From contig CALBNX010000037.1 of assembly GCA_937896885.1 (NCBI GenBank), positions 1 to 41,616 on the forward strand: a DNA stretch of 41,616 nt, given 5' to 3'. Shown piece by piece: positions 1-6,762 of this stretch. The translations under genes and the position numbers were made by a program. Position 1 is the first letter of the stretch. Each line of letters begins with the position of its first letter. The notes beneath the pieces are model-generated. The model saw only the letters and a list, made by a program, of their open reading frames with translations, did no database searches and was not told the DNA's origin. Source of the DNA: an uncultured Clostridia bacterium. GTDB lineage: Bacteria > Bacillota > Clostridia > Oscillospirales > Acutalibacteraceae.

Positions 1-54
1 GTTAATTCTTCACAGGGAGGAGGCTTTAAAGACACATGGGTGTTATCTCGATAA
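1..54 (+). CDS. C-terminal end of circularly permuted ATP-grasp protein (partial)
   Basis: The first 17 codons of the window read in frame 1 as a tail ending in SQGGGFKDTWVLSR and a TAA stop at 52-54. A GGG-x-KDTWVL ending is the typical C-terminus of the circularly permuted type 2 ATP-grasp family (old DUF404/DUF407), which is normally encoded directly before alpha-E and transglutaminase genes, exactly as here. The gene overlaps the next start (36) by 19 bases, so the two are translationally coupled. Only the tail is visible, so the catalytic part cannot be judged. The match is short but the neighbours support it strongly. Confidence 0.75.
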   Translation, partial: VNSSQGGGFKDTWVLSR

Positions 55-722
55 AATCAAGTGATAATCTTTTCTGGCTTGGTCGTTATGTTGAGAGAGT
101 TTTCACAACTCTTAAAGCCTTTACAGAGTGCTATGATATTATGATTGATATAAATGACGAAGAATATATCAATTTCTGTCGCAGACTGGGAATTGCAAAT
201 AATTATTCATGCCGTCAGGAATTTATCAGTTCGTTTTTATTTGACTCAAACGACCCTGCGTCAATCTATTCTTCTCTTTTGCACGCATACGACAATGCAG
301 TTGAAATGAGAAACACAATCAGTTCAGAAACCTTGGCATATCTTCAGCTTGCAGTTGATGTTATGGAAAAGAGCAGTAGCAGTAATGCACCACTTCTCAA
401 AGTGCAAGAAGTAACAGACTGGATTTTTGCATTCTGGGGTAGTGCTGACGATAATATCGAGGCAGAAGTTTCAAGAAATATTTTGAAATTTGGCAGAAGT
501 ATTGAGCGTCTTGATTTATATACAAGACTTGATTATCCTATTGAACTTTTAAGAAAAGAGTTCTCAATTATGCTTAACCGTCTTTACAAGGTGGGAATTG
601 ACTGTAATGTGGGTGCAATAGAGCGTCTTACTCGAATGATTTTAGAAGAAGACGATTATGCACCATATAAAATCTCAATTCAAAATGAGTTGTGTCAGCT
701 TTTTGTAACAGGGGTGATGTGA
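36..722 (+). CDS. Alpha-E domain protein (DUF403), short form
   Basis: A 228-residue, mostly helical protein. The N-terminal part with NLFWLGRYVERV (residues about 11-22) is the family signature (usual form SLYWMGRYLERAE), and a second signature RSIERLDLYTRL lies near residues 154-165. The family has no firmly known activity; its genes sit beside a circularly permuted ATP-grasp protein and a transglutaminase-like protein, and a peptide-forming or peptide-modifying role has been proposed. Members are usually about 300 residues, so this one is about a quarter shorter, with the signatures kept. ATG at 36 is chosen because residue 1 aligns with the family start; a GGGAGGAGG ribosome site at 14-22 lies 13 bases upstream. 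The stop at 720-722 is one base before the next ATG. Confidence 0.8.
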   Translation: MGVISIKSSDNLFWLGRYVERVFTTLKAFTECYDIMIDINDEEYINFCRRLGIANNYSCRQEFISSFLFDSNDPASIYSSLLHAYDNAVEMRNTISSETLAYLQLAVDVMEKSSSSNAPLLKVQEVTDWIFAFWGSADDNIEAEVSRNILKFGRSIERLDLYTRLDYPIELLRKEFSIMLNRLYKVGIDCNVGAIERLTRMILEEDDYAPYKISIQNELCQLFVTGVM

Positions 723-723
723 T

Positions 724-1500
724 ATGGCAGTTTTAGATTTTTCTTATAATATGTCAATTAAATTCTCAATGCCTGCAATCAAACATTGCTACACGCTTCG
801 CTTAATTCCATTAGAATGTGAGAGTCAGCATATTGAAGATATAAAAGTGACAGTTTTTCCTGAAAATGAGCTGACTTATTCAAAAGATGGCTTTGGCAAT
901 ATTTTAGTAACTGACAGAATTGTTACAATGCACAATGAATTTACAGTTGATGTTACGGGCACAGTAACAACAGGTGCACACATAACACCTGAAACTGATT
1001 TGAACCCAGTTTATAAATATCCGACACACTTCACAAAATGTGGTGCAGAGCTTAATAGAATGTTTGAGCGCATTCAAGTGGGCATAACCAATGATGCAGT
1101 TGACACAGCACTCAAATTTACTCGTGCAATCCGTGCAAATATTGTTTATAAAACAGGCTCAACAAGTGTAATCACAACAGCAGAAGAAGCACTTTTGAAC
1201 GGCGCTGGAGTTTGTCAGGATTATTCTCACATTCTCTTGGCACTTTTACGCCGTGCAGGTGTGCCTTGCCGTTATGTTGTTGGTATGATGGTGGGTGAAG
1301 GTGAAACTCACGCTTGGGTTGAGGTTTATCATAATGGTAACTGGCACGGTGTTGACCCCACAAACAATCGTCTTGCAGATGAAAACTATATTATCATCAG
1401 CCGTGGCCGTGATTTTGCAGATTGTGGCATTAATCGTGGACTTTTAACTGGTGGCGGAATGCAAACACAATCAGTTTCATTAAAGGTAACAAAAAGATAG
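724..1500 (+). CDS. Transglutaminase-like cysteine protease family protein
   Basis: A 258-residue protein. The N-terminal 100 residues or so match the beta-rich 'transglutaminase N' region seen in this family, and the core has a full Cys-His-Asp triad: Cys164 in GAGVCQDYSH, His196 in ETHAWVEVY and Asp211 in GVDPTNN. It has no signal peptide and no membrane segment, so it is probably cytoplasmic. It is the third gene of the ATP-grasp / alpha-E / transglutaminase set. In this family the fold acts as a thiol protease or amidase more often than as a cross-linker; the substrate is unknown. The ribosome site AGGGGTGATGTG overlaps the end of the preceding gene. Confidence 0.88.
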   Translation: MAVLDFSYNMSIKFSMPAIKHCYTLRLIPLECESQHIEDIKVTVFPENELTYSKDGFGNILVTDRIVTMHNEFTVDVTGTVTTGAHITPETDLNPVYKYPTHFTKCGAELNRMFERIQVGITNDAVDTALKFTRAIRANIVYKTGSTSVITTAEEALLNGAGVCQDYSHILLALLRRAGVPCRYVVGMMVGEGETHAWVEVYHNGNWHGVDPTNNRLADENYIIISRGRDFADCGINRGLLTGGGMQTQSVSLKVTKR

Positions 1501-1509
1501 GAAAAAATT

Positions 1510-2292
1510 ATGGATATCGGTTTATCTTCAGCTTGTTTTTATCCGCTTGAAACAGAGAAATCTGTGATAAGAGCGTGTGAAACAGGGGCAAAAACAATTG
1601 AAATATTTATGAATGCCGATTCAGAGTTTCAACCTGATTTCGTAAAGAATATGGCACAAATTTGTAAGTCCTATGGTGTGCGAGTAGCATCTGTGCACAC
1701 AATGGGGTCTTTTACAGAGTCGTTTCATCTTTTCAGTTCGTACAACAGAAGATATTATGAAGCAAAAGAAACTTCATTTAAGCGACATTTTGATGTTATG
1801 CACACTCTTGGCGCAGAAATTCTTGTTATGCACGGCATAAAGAAACCAGGCAGTATTTCTGATGAAGAATATTTTGAGCGTTTTGGTGAATTAACCCTTA
1901 TGGGCAAAGCAGAAGGACTTAAAGTCTGTCAAGAAAATGTTGTGCATTATCGAAGTGAAAGCCCTGATTTTCTTCTTCGAATGGGCGAATATATCGGTGA
2001 CGATTTCAATATGGTTTTTGACATAAAGCAATCTGTGAGAACATGTGAAAATCCGTTTGATTTTGCAAAGAAACTGCATAAATATATCCGTCATATTCAC
2101 ATAAGTGACCATAACAGCGAAAAAGATTGCTTTGTACCTTGCAAAAACGGAACATTTGACTTTAAAAAGTTCTTTGACCTTATGAAAAGTTGTAGTTATA
2201 AGGGTGACTATATACTTGAGCTTTATGAAAACGGCTATGAAAGTGACAAAGAACTGACTTTTGCACTAAATGAACTGAAAAAATTGCTTTAA
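1510..2292 (+). CDS. Sugar phosphate isomerase/epimerase (xylose isomerase-like TIM barrel)
   Basis: A 260-residue single-domain TIM barrel of the AP endonuclease 2 / xylose isomerase-like superfamily. Signs are the start MDIGLSSACFYP, ETGAKTIEIFM, LGAEILVMHG (residues about 99-108), the Glu/Asn pair in VCQENVVHY, MVFDIKQSV, IRHIHISDHN and the late YILELYENGY. These carry the Glu, Asp and His residues that usually bind a divalent metal. The substrate cannot be told from the sequence; related enzymes act on sugars, inosose or DNA abasic sites. It starts 9 bases after the transglutaminase gene with only a weak ribosome site (AGGAAAAAA), so it is likely read from the same transcript. Confidence 0.8.
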   Translation: MDIGLSSACFYPLETEKSVIRACETGAKTIEIFMNADSEFQPDFVKNMAQICKSYGVRVASVHTMGSFTESFHLFSSYNRRYYEAKETSFKRHFDVMHTLGAEILVMHGIKKPGSISDEEYFERFGELTLMGKAEGLKVCQENVVHYRSESPDFLLRMGEYIGDDFNMVFDIKQSVRTCENPFDFAKKLHKYIRHIHISDHNSEKDCFVPCKNGTFDFKKFFDLMKSCSYKGDYILELYENGYESDKELTFALNELKKLL

Positions 2293-2326
2293 CCCCTTTA
2301 CTTTGTGCCTTTTTATATGTTAAAAT

Positions 2327-2338
2327 ACTATATATAGT
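2327..2338. promoter_or_regulatory. Candidate NrdR box in front of nrdR
   Basis: ACTATATATAGT is a perfect 12 bp palindrome 20 bases before the nrdR start. Its core CTATATATAG fits the published NrdR box core CwATATATwG. A possible promoter (TTTACT at 2297-2302, 18 bp, TAAAAT at 2321-2326) lies right beside it, so a bound repressor would block transcription. NrdR boxes often come as two copies; only one is evident here. This suggests self-repression of nrdR. Confidence 0.5.
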
Positions 2339-2358
2339 AAAATATAGGAAGTGTTTTT

Positions 2359-2814
2359 ATGAGATGTCCATTCTGTGGATTTGAAGAAAGCAAAGTTATC
2401 GACTCACGTCCAACCGACGAAGGTGAGAGAATCCGTCGTCGTCGTGAATGTATTAAATGCACAAAGAGATTTACTACTTACGAAATTATCGAAAGTGTTC
2501 CGATTGTTGTTGTTAAGAAAGACAAAACACGTGAAGTTTTCGATAGACAAAAACTCATTAAGGGTATGCTCACAGCTTGTGAAAAGCGTCCTGTTTCAAT
2601 GGAAACTATCGAAAGAGCAGTCAGCGAAATCGAATCAACTTTGCAGAATTCTCTCGACCGTGAAGTAACATCTGTTCATGTTGGTGAACTTGTTATGGAG
2701 CAGCTTAAAGAAATCGACCAGGTTGCTTATGTTCGTTTCGCATCAGTTTATAAGCAGTTCAAAGATGTAAACGCATTTATGGAAGAACTTTCAAACTTCC
2801 TTGATAAGAAATAA
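2359..2814 (+). CDS. nrdR: Transcriptional repressor NrdR
   Basis: A 151-residue protein of normal family length. The N-terminal zinc ribbon is complete (Cys3, Cys6, Cys31, Cys34: MRCPFCG ... RRRECIKC), with the RVxDSRPTDEG-like segment KVIDSRPTDEGERIRRRR, followed by an ATP-cone domain (about residues 46-140, VPIVVVKKDKTREVFDRQKL ... VAYVRFASVYKQF). NrdR binds ATP/dATP and represses ribonucleotide reductase operons through NrdR boxes; no nrd gene is in the window. The ribosome site AGGAAGTG precedes ATG 2359. A candidate NrdR box lies just upstream. Confidence 0.97.
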   Translation: MRCPFCGFEESKVIDSRPTDEGERIRRRRECIKCTKRFTTYEIIESVPIVVVKKDKTREVFDRQKLIKGMLTACEKRPVSMETIERAVSEIESTLQNSLDREVTSVHVGELVMEQLKEIDQVAYVRFASVYKQFKDVNAFMEELSNFLDKK

Positions 2815-2835
2815 GGTTAAAAAAGAGGTGTCGTT

Positions 2836-4326
2836 ATGAAAATAACAGTTTTTAAAGTGCTGTCAGTCATAATGGCACTTTGCCTTTTTATAGGCGCAAT
2901 GCCTGTTATGACTTTTGCTGTTTCTGATGAAGAGTTAACAACAGTAGAACCTGTTTCAATGATTCAGTTTTCACCAAATGTTAAATTAGAAGCAGAACTC
3001 AATACTAATATTAACAAGTTTTATAGCACTGGTGCACAGGTTGATACTTCAAAATATTTTTACAATCAGTTAACATCAAATCAAAAAGAAATATATAATC
3101 AAATTTGGACTGCAGGTGCAGTTGAGCAAATCAATATAGATTTGGCTAATGTCACCATTACTGGTACAGGCACGTCTTCAACATCAAAAACGAATGCACA
3201 GAACAATGCAATGCAAGATATTATGCTGGCAATGTCTGCATTAATTGAAGATAATCCCCTGTTCTTCTGGTCATCAGGATTTGGAATTTCATATGGTGGT
3301 TCAAGAAAGTACAGTAGTGGCACTTATATATATACAATTACAGCGCTGACTATCAATATTAATATTGATACAGACCATTTTTCAGATTTCAACGATGTTA
3401 AAGCCAAATATAACTCTGTTGTTGAAAAATTAGATACAATTAAAGTTAATGGCATAAGCCGTCACGAGAAGTTAAAATCTATTCACGACTTTCTTGCAAA
3501 TAACATTGTTTATGACAATACAATTTCAGAGTCAAATATTTATGATGCTTATGGTGCGCTCATAACAGGTGTTTGTGTTTGTGAAGGTTATGCAGAGGCA
3601 TTCAAGCTTCTTTGTGACCGTGAAGGTATTCCTTGTATAACCGTAGTTGGTACAGGTGATGGTGGCGCGCATAAATGGAATATGGTGCAGATGGAAGATA
3701 ATGAGTGGTACACACTTGATTCCACCTGGGATGACCAGACAAGTGGGACATATTACAGTTATTTTATTGTTGGAAGTGGCACAAAAGCACCATTCTTTGG
3801 TAATTCAACAGTGGCAGATTCCACTATTCACATTCCAACAGGTAAGATATTTAGTAATGCAAATACAGCGCTTGTATATCCCATACTTTCAAATGATACT
3901 TATGGTGTAGGTCTTTTGGGACCTAATGCATCTGATGTTAATTTCGATAAGACTCGTGGAGTTATAATGGTTGGTAAAGGCGTTACCAATTACTATAGAA
4001 ACTTTGTTGACCCCGATATTTATGTTTTGGATACCGATTTTGATACTACCAGAAACGGCACAGGCACTACAACATCAACACTTACTGTAACTGACGGCAC
4101 AACAACAAAGACATATCTTGTTGCTATGCGTGGGGATATTGATGCTTCAAATGCAACCAATACAACTGATTATAATAAAATCACTCAAGTCTGTGCAACA
4201 ACTCATAAGGTTGACGATGCAACTGCAAAATTCTATGCAGGTGATATGACGCAAGACGGTGCAATCGACGGCTTTGATGCAATAGCACTTGATTTGTATA
4301 TGGATGACACAATAGTTTTTAATTAA
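2836..4326 (+). CDS. Secreted transglutaminase-like protein with C-terminal dockerin-like module
   Basis: A 496-residue exported protein. Residues 1-28 form a signal peptide (MKITVFKVLSVIMALCLFIG, ending near TFA). A transglutaminase-like core at about 200-300 holds Cys249 (GVCVCEGYAEAF), His279 (GGAHKWNMV) and Asp295 (YTLDSTWDD). The last 65 residues or so resemble a type I dockerin: GDMTQDGAIDGFDAIALD fits the Ca-binding loop pattern DxNxDGxxDxxD with Thr at position 3, and a weaker first loop starts GDIDASNATNTTDYN. A dockerin would attach the enzyme to a cohesin on the cell surface or a cellulosome-like complex. The gene follows nrdR by 21 bases with a clear AAGAGGTG ribosome site. Confidence 0.82.
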   Translation: MKITVFKVLSVIMALCLFIGAMPVMTFAVSDEELTTVEPVSMIQFSPNVKLEAELNTNINKFYSTGAQVDTSKYFYNQLTSNQKEIYNQIWTAGAVEQINIDLANVTITGTGTSSTSKTNAQNNAMQDIMLAMSALIEDNPLFFWSSGFGISYGGSRKYSSGTYIYTITALTININIDTDHFSDFNDVKAKYNSVVEKLDTIKVNGISRHEKLKSIHDFLANNIVYDNTISESNIYDAYGALITGVCVCEGYAEAFKLLCDREGIPCITVVGTGDGGAHKWNMVQMEDNEWYTLDSTWDDQTSGTYYSYFIVGSGTKAPFFGNSTVADSTIHIPTGKIFSNANTALVYPILSNDTYGVGLLGPNASDVNFDKTRGVIMVGKGVTNYYRNFVDPDIYVLDTDFDTTRNGTGTTTSTLTVTDGTTTKTYLVAMRGDIDASNATNTTDYNKITQVCATTHKVDDATAKFYAGDMTQDGAIDGFDAIALDLYMDDTIVFN

Positions 4327-4332
4327 ATAGCA

Positions 4333-4360
4333 GTAGGGCGGGGTCAAGACCCCGCCCTAC
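4333..4360. repeat. GC-rich perfect palindrome
   Basis: Two 13-base arms (GTAGGGCGGGGTC and its exact complement) separated by AA, starting 7 bases after the stop codon of the dockerin protein. It is far more GC-rich than its surroundings. There is no T-run after it on the plus strand, so it is not a standard terminator; a proper terminator follows at 4414-4447. It could be a dispersed palindromic repeat or protect the 3' end of the mRNA. Confidence 0.7.
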
Positions 4361-4413
4361 GCTTATCATATTAACTATCCCTACAAACACTAATTTGTCG
4401 AACAAAATGAAAA

Positions 4414-4447
4414 ACCGATTAGAGATTTTCCCTAATCGGTCTTTTTT
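4414..4447. terminator. Bidirectional rho-independent terminator
   Basis: Arms ACCGATTAG (4414-4422) and CTAATCGGT (4432-4440) form a 9 bp stem with a 9-base loop, followed by CTTTTTT on the plus strand and preceded by a run of A (T on the minus strand). It ends both the plus-strand dockerin gene and the minus-strand B12 operon. Confidence 0.8.
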
Positions 4448-4964
4448 AATACTTATGAAATTTTCTGAGCGCTGTGGCAATGGGTAGAATAAGGATTCCC
4501 AACACTACATTGCCGATACAATGCATAATATCAAATGGGAAGCCTGCAACAATCCAAGCAATCATAGTTTTAAAATCATATCCAAATATAATTGCTTGCG
4601 CAGGCGCATAAAGCGTGCCATATAAAAGCCCGTGAAGTCCAGAAACAATCATATAAATAGGTACTGCAATTTTTGGTTTCATATTCTTTGGTAATAGCAT
4701 AATCATACCCCAAAGAATTGCCCAGATATATAAATAAGCAAACCACCACGCGCCGAATCCAAAAACTATTCCTGATAAGAGAACAAATATATAGATAGGC
4801 TTTAATGCGTATTTGCGATATACTATTGTATATGCGGTGATTAGAGTTCCCAATAAATGAAAATTGGGTAAAGCTTCCATTAATAACTTTGAGAGCAACA
4901 TTATTACTCCCAACATTGTGAAGACCAAAATATCAACTAATTTTTTATATTTTTCACTTCTCAT
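4446..4964 (-). CDS. ECF transporter S component, probable cobamide/B12-type
   Basis: A 172-residue integral membrane protein with about six hydrophobic segments and a short charged N-terminus, the size and shape of ECF S components (substrate-binding membrane subunits of vitamin transporters). Family marks include the loop MEALPNFHLLGTLITAY, the aromatic stretch GFGAWWFAYLYIWAILWG and the late GFPFDIMHCIGNVVLGILILP. No ECF ATPase or T subunit is nearby, so it would share a common energising module, as group II ECF systems do. Its ATG lies one base after the stop of the lipoprotein gene, so the two are coupled, and both lie downstream of a cobalamin riboswitch. The substrate is therefore inferred to be B12, another cobamide or a precursor. 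Confidence 0.8.
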   Translation of the reverse strand: MRSEKYKKLVDILVFTMLGVIMLLSKLLMEALPNFHLLGTLITAYTIVYRKYALKPIYIFVLLSGIVFGFGAWWFAYLYIWAILWGMIMLLPKNMKPKIAVPIYMIVSGLHGLLYGTLYAPAQAIIFGYDFKTMIAWIVAGFPFDIMHCIGNVVLGILILPIATALRKFHKY

Positions 4965-4965
4965 A

Positions 4966-5379
4966 TTATGCCTTTGTTGCTACGAATGAGTATGTTGCAG
5001 TTTCGTCGATTTCGGTTAAGTCAACACCACTCATTGCATATTCACCATTCACATAGAATGCCCAATATGCACCGTCAGCGTTATAGTCATATTTAATACC
5101 GTTTACGGTATCAACCATAAGACCATATTGACCTGCTTCGCCTGAAATGAGTTTTTCAGCTAAAAGCGCTTCGCCAACTGTTTTGGCTTCTGTTTTGATG
5201 TTAAAGATTTTTTCACTTCCGTCAAGGTCAACAACCTTGAAAACAAAAGATTTTTCTTTGCTTTCATCGTTGTTTGTGTCACTATCGTTTCCACACGCTG
5301 AGAAAGAGAATGCCATAGCCACAATAAGCACCAGCGAGAGAACAGACAGCAATGTTTTTGATTGCATTACATTTTTCAT
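4966..5379 (-). CDS. Lipoprotein with DUF4430 / transcobalamin-like C-terminal domain
   Basis: A 137-residue lipoprotein. Residues 1-29 are a lipoprotein signal with lipobox FSAC (Cys at about 29), then an acidic Asp/Asn/Glu linker (NDSDTNNDESKE). The rest resembles DUF4430, the domain related to the beta domain of transcobalamin and intrinsic factor: TVGEALLAEKLISG, YGLMVDTVNGIKYDY, GAYWAFYVNGEYAMSGV and a final TYSFVAT strand. These proteins sit outside the membrane and are thought to capture cobamides for uptake. Together with the riboswitch upstream and the S component downstream, this makes a compact B12 capture and import unit. The ribosome site AAGGAGATT precedes ATG 5379. Confidence 0.85.
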   Translation of the reverse strand: MKNVMQSKTLLSVLSLVLIVAMAFSFSACGNDSDTNNDESKEKSFVFKVVDLDGSEKIFNIKTEAKTVGEALLAEKLISGEAGQYGLMVDTVNGIKYDYNADGAYWAFYVNGEYAMSGVDLTEIDETATYSFVATKA

Positions 5380-5405
5380 AACTGTAATCTCCTTAATATT
5401 TAATT

Positions 5406-5615
5406 TTTTGATACACGGCTTATCGCTATATCGGTTTTCGCGACAACGATAACTTAAAGACCGGGTATTCCGACTTGCAGACTAAAATGTGGCTTTCGTC
5501 TTCTCGGGATTCCCCAATGACTTTACTTTTTGTGGCAAAAGCATGAAAATCACTCATCTGCTTACGGCGACGGACTCGTTCAGGATTCTAACCTGATTCC
5601 CCGACATCCTTGACC
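5406..5615 (-). promoter_or_regulatory. Cobalamin riboswitch
   Basis: Read on the minus strand from about 5612, the leader contains the cobalamin aptamer blocks in order: TCGGGGAAT (early GGGAA block), a small hairpin around CAGGTTAGAATCCTG, a GAGTCCGTCGCCGTAAG block (family: CCCGCaACUGUaag), AAGTCATTGGGGAATCCC (variant of the CCACTGGGAAG block), AAGACGAAAGCC, and AAGTCGGAATACCCGG (family AAGCCAGGAGACCUGCC, here with A and GU changes). About 5412-5455 holds a hairpin with arms TTATCG and CGATAA that may be the expression platform; no T-run follows it, so control may be at translation. It would switch off the lipoprotein/S-component operon when cobamide is plentiful. Confidence 0.85.
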
Positions 5616-5627
5616 TATATCAAAACA

Positions 5628-5656
5628 ATTATATACTTGCACACAAAATAAATCAA
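5628..5656 (-). promoter_or_regulatory. Sigma-A promoter of the B12 operon
   Basis: On the minus strand TTGATT (5656-5651), a 17 bp spacer and TATAAT (5633-5628). Transcription would start near 5621, right before the riboswitch. It stands back to back with the promoter of the next plus-strand gene. Confidence 0.7.
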
Positions 5657-5663
5657 TAAAAAC

Positions 5664-5692
5664 TTGATTTATAGGTTAAATAAGATTAAAAT
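5664..5692 (+). promoter_or_regulatory. Sigma-A promoter of the glycerophosphodiesterase-like gene
   Basis: TTGATT (5664-5669), 17 bp spacer, TAAAAT (5687-5692), 25 bases before the chosen start. Its -35 box and that of the divergent B12 promoter form an inverted repeat (AATCAA ... TTGATT) with a 7-base gap. Confidence 0.6.
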
Positions 5693-5717
5693 GTAATTCA
5701 TAAGGGAAGTGAAATGT

Positions 5718-6503
5718 GTGAAAAAAATTATAATACCAATCGTAATTATTCTAGTATTAGCAATTATAAGTACAACAATATTCTTCGGGGTGAGAACAAT
5801 GAAATTGAATGAATATAAAAACACAGAGTTGCATCTTCCCGAAGGCTTTACAATTACAGCACACACAGGTTGTATGGGCACAGAAGAAAACTCACTTGAA
5901 TCAATTAAAATGGGTATTGAAAATGGTGCGCAAATTGTTGAGTTTGACTTATATTTTAACGAAAAAGGTGAGCCCGTGCTGGCTCACGATGAACCCGTGG
6001 GTGGCGAGGTAACTTTAGAAGAAGCCTTCGCATATTTTCGTATGTTCAAAGATGCAAAAGCAAATGTTGATATAAAAACAGTTGATGCACTCGAGAAGGT
6101 TTATCCGATGGCAAAAGAAAATAGTGTTGAAGATAGAATCTTCTATACAGGTGTTAAAGATGAATTTGTTGAGACTGTCAAAAAAGATAGTCCTGAAATG
6201 AAATATTATCTTAATGTGGATGTTGCTAAATCTAAAAACACTGACACAGAATATTTGCAGTCATTAGTGGAAAAAGTGAAAAATGCAGGGGCAATCGGCA
6301 TAAACTTTAATTATAAATCAGCATCAAAAGAACTTGTTGAAGTTTTTCACAAAAATGGATTATTAGTGTCAATTTGGACAGTTGATAGCGAATATAATAT
6401 GTATAAAATTCTGACCTTTGGACCTGATAATATCACAACAAGACATCCTGACAAATTGTCAGAAATTATTAAGGTGAGAAGAGTCGAACCAAACACGCCA
6501 TAA
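5718..6503 (+). CDS. Membrane-anchored glycerophosphodiester phosphodiesterase family protein
   Basis: About 261 residues. A hydrophobic N-terminal anchor (KKIIIPIVIILVLAIISTTI) places the rest outside the cell. The GDPD TIM barrel follows: the first motif is HTGCMGTEENSLESI where most family members have HRGx(n)EN, then GAQIVEFDLYF (metal-binding Glu and Asp) and PVLAHDEP (catalytic HD). The Arg of the usual HR pair is thus Thr, so activity may differ. Family enzymes split glycerophosphodiesters to glycerol-3-phosphate and an alcohol. GTG 5718 is chosen because GGGAAG at 5704-5709 is correctly spaced from it; an in-frame GTG at 5709 overlaps that ribosome site. The last residues (KVRRVEPNTP) are encoded by the left arm of a large inverted repeat, so the C-terminus was probably replaced by an insertion. 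Confidence 0.8.
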   Translation: MKKIIIPIVIILVLAIISTTIFFGVRTMKLNEYKNTELHLPEGFTITAHTGCMGTEENSLESIKMGIENGAQIVEFDLYFNEKGEPVLAHDEPVGGEVTLEEAFAYFRMFKDAKANVDIKTVDALEKVYPMAKENSVEDRIFYTGVKDEFVETVKKDSPEMKYYLNVDVAKSKNTDTEYLQSLVEKVKNAGAIGINFNYKSASKELVEVFHKNGLLVSIWTVDSEYNMYKILTFGPDNITTRHPDKLSEIIKVRRVEPNTP

Positions 6504-6633
6504 ATACAGACCTTCAGCGAATTTTCACTTTTTCGCCCTTGATTTGCGTCAGTATTACAAGATTTTTAACGAAGAATAGGCGAAAAGATGCCATCAAAAA
6601 CCGTATTTGGTTCGGCTCTTTTCACCTTAGTAA
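6466..6633. repeat. 168 bp inverted-repeat element (MITE-like or structured RNA)
   Basis: Arms of 32 bases at 6466-6497 and 6602-6633 match as inverted repeats with 4 differences; in plus-strand RNA three of these are G-U pairs and one is C-A, so the stem stays closed. Inside, TTTTTCGCC (about 6531-6539) and GGCGAAAA (about 6580-6587) form a second nested pair. No ORF is inside. It overlaps the end of the glycerophosphodiesterase-like gene. It could be a non-autonomous miniature element, a dispersed intergenic palindrome or a transcribed structured RNA. Confidence 0.65.
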
Positions 6634-6660
6634 AAAAATTAAGGAATTTTGTCAAAATCA

Positions 6661-6728
6661 TTGACTTTTTGCGAATTTTTATTTATATTTATCTCATACC
6701 AAATAGGCACAGTTTTTAAAATTGTGCC
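6661..6728 (+). promoter_or_regulatory. potABCD promoter and leader hairpin
   Basis: TTGACT (6661-6666), 17 bp spacer, TATATT (6684-6689) is a good sigma-A promoter. The leader then contains a hairpin whose arms begin GGCACAG (6706) and end TTGTGCC (6728), with one G-U pair. No T-run follows it, so it is not an obvious attenuator; its role is unknown. Confidence 0.6.
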
Positions 6729-6762
6729 AACTATACCTATCGGTTGGAAAGGGGCTGCATAA

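Noticed and set aside
5555..5612. A tRNA-like TΨC arm (GGTTAGAATCC) on the minus strand
   Set aside because: No cloverleaf or acceptor stem can be formed; the segment belongs to the cobalamin riboswitch.
6466..6633. Terminal inverted repeats of an insertion sequence
   Set aside because: Only about 100 bases lie between the arms, with no transposase; kept instead as a MITE-like or RNA element.
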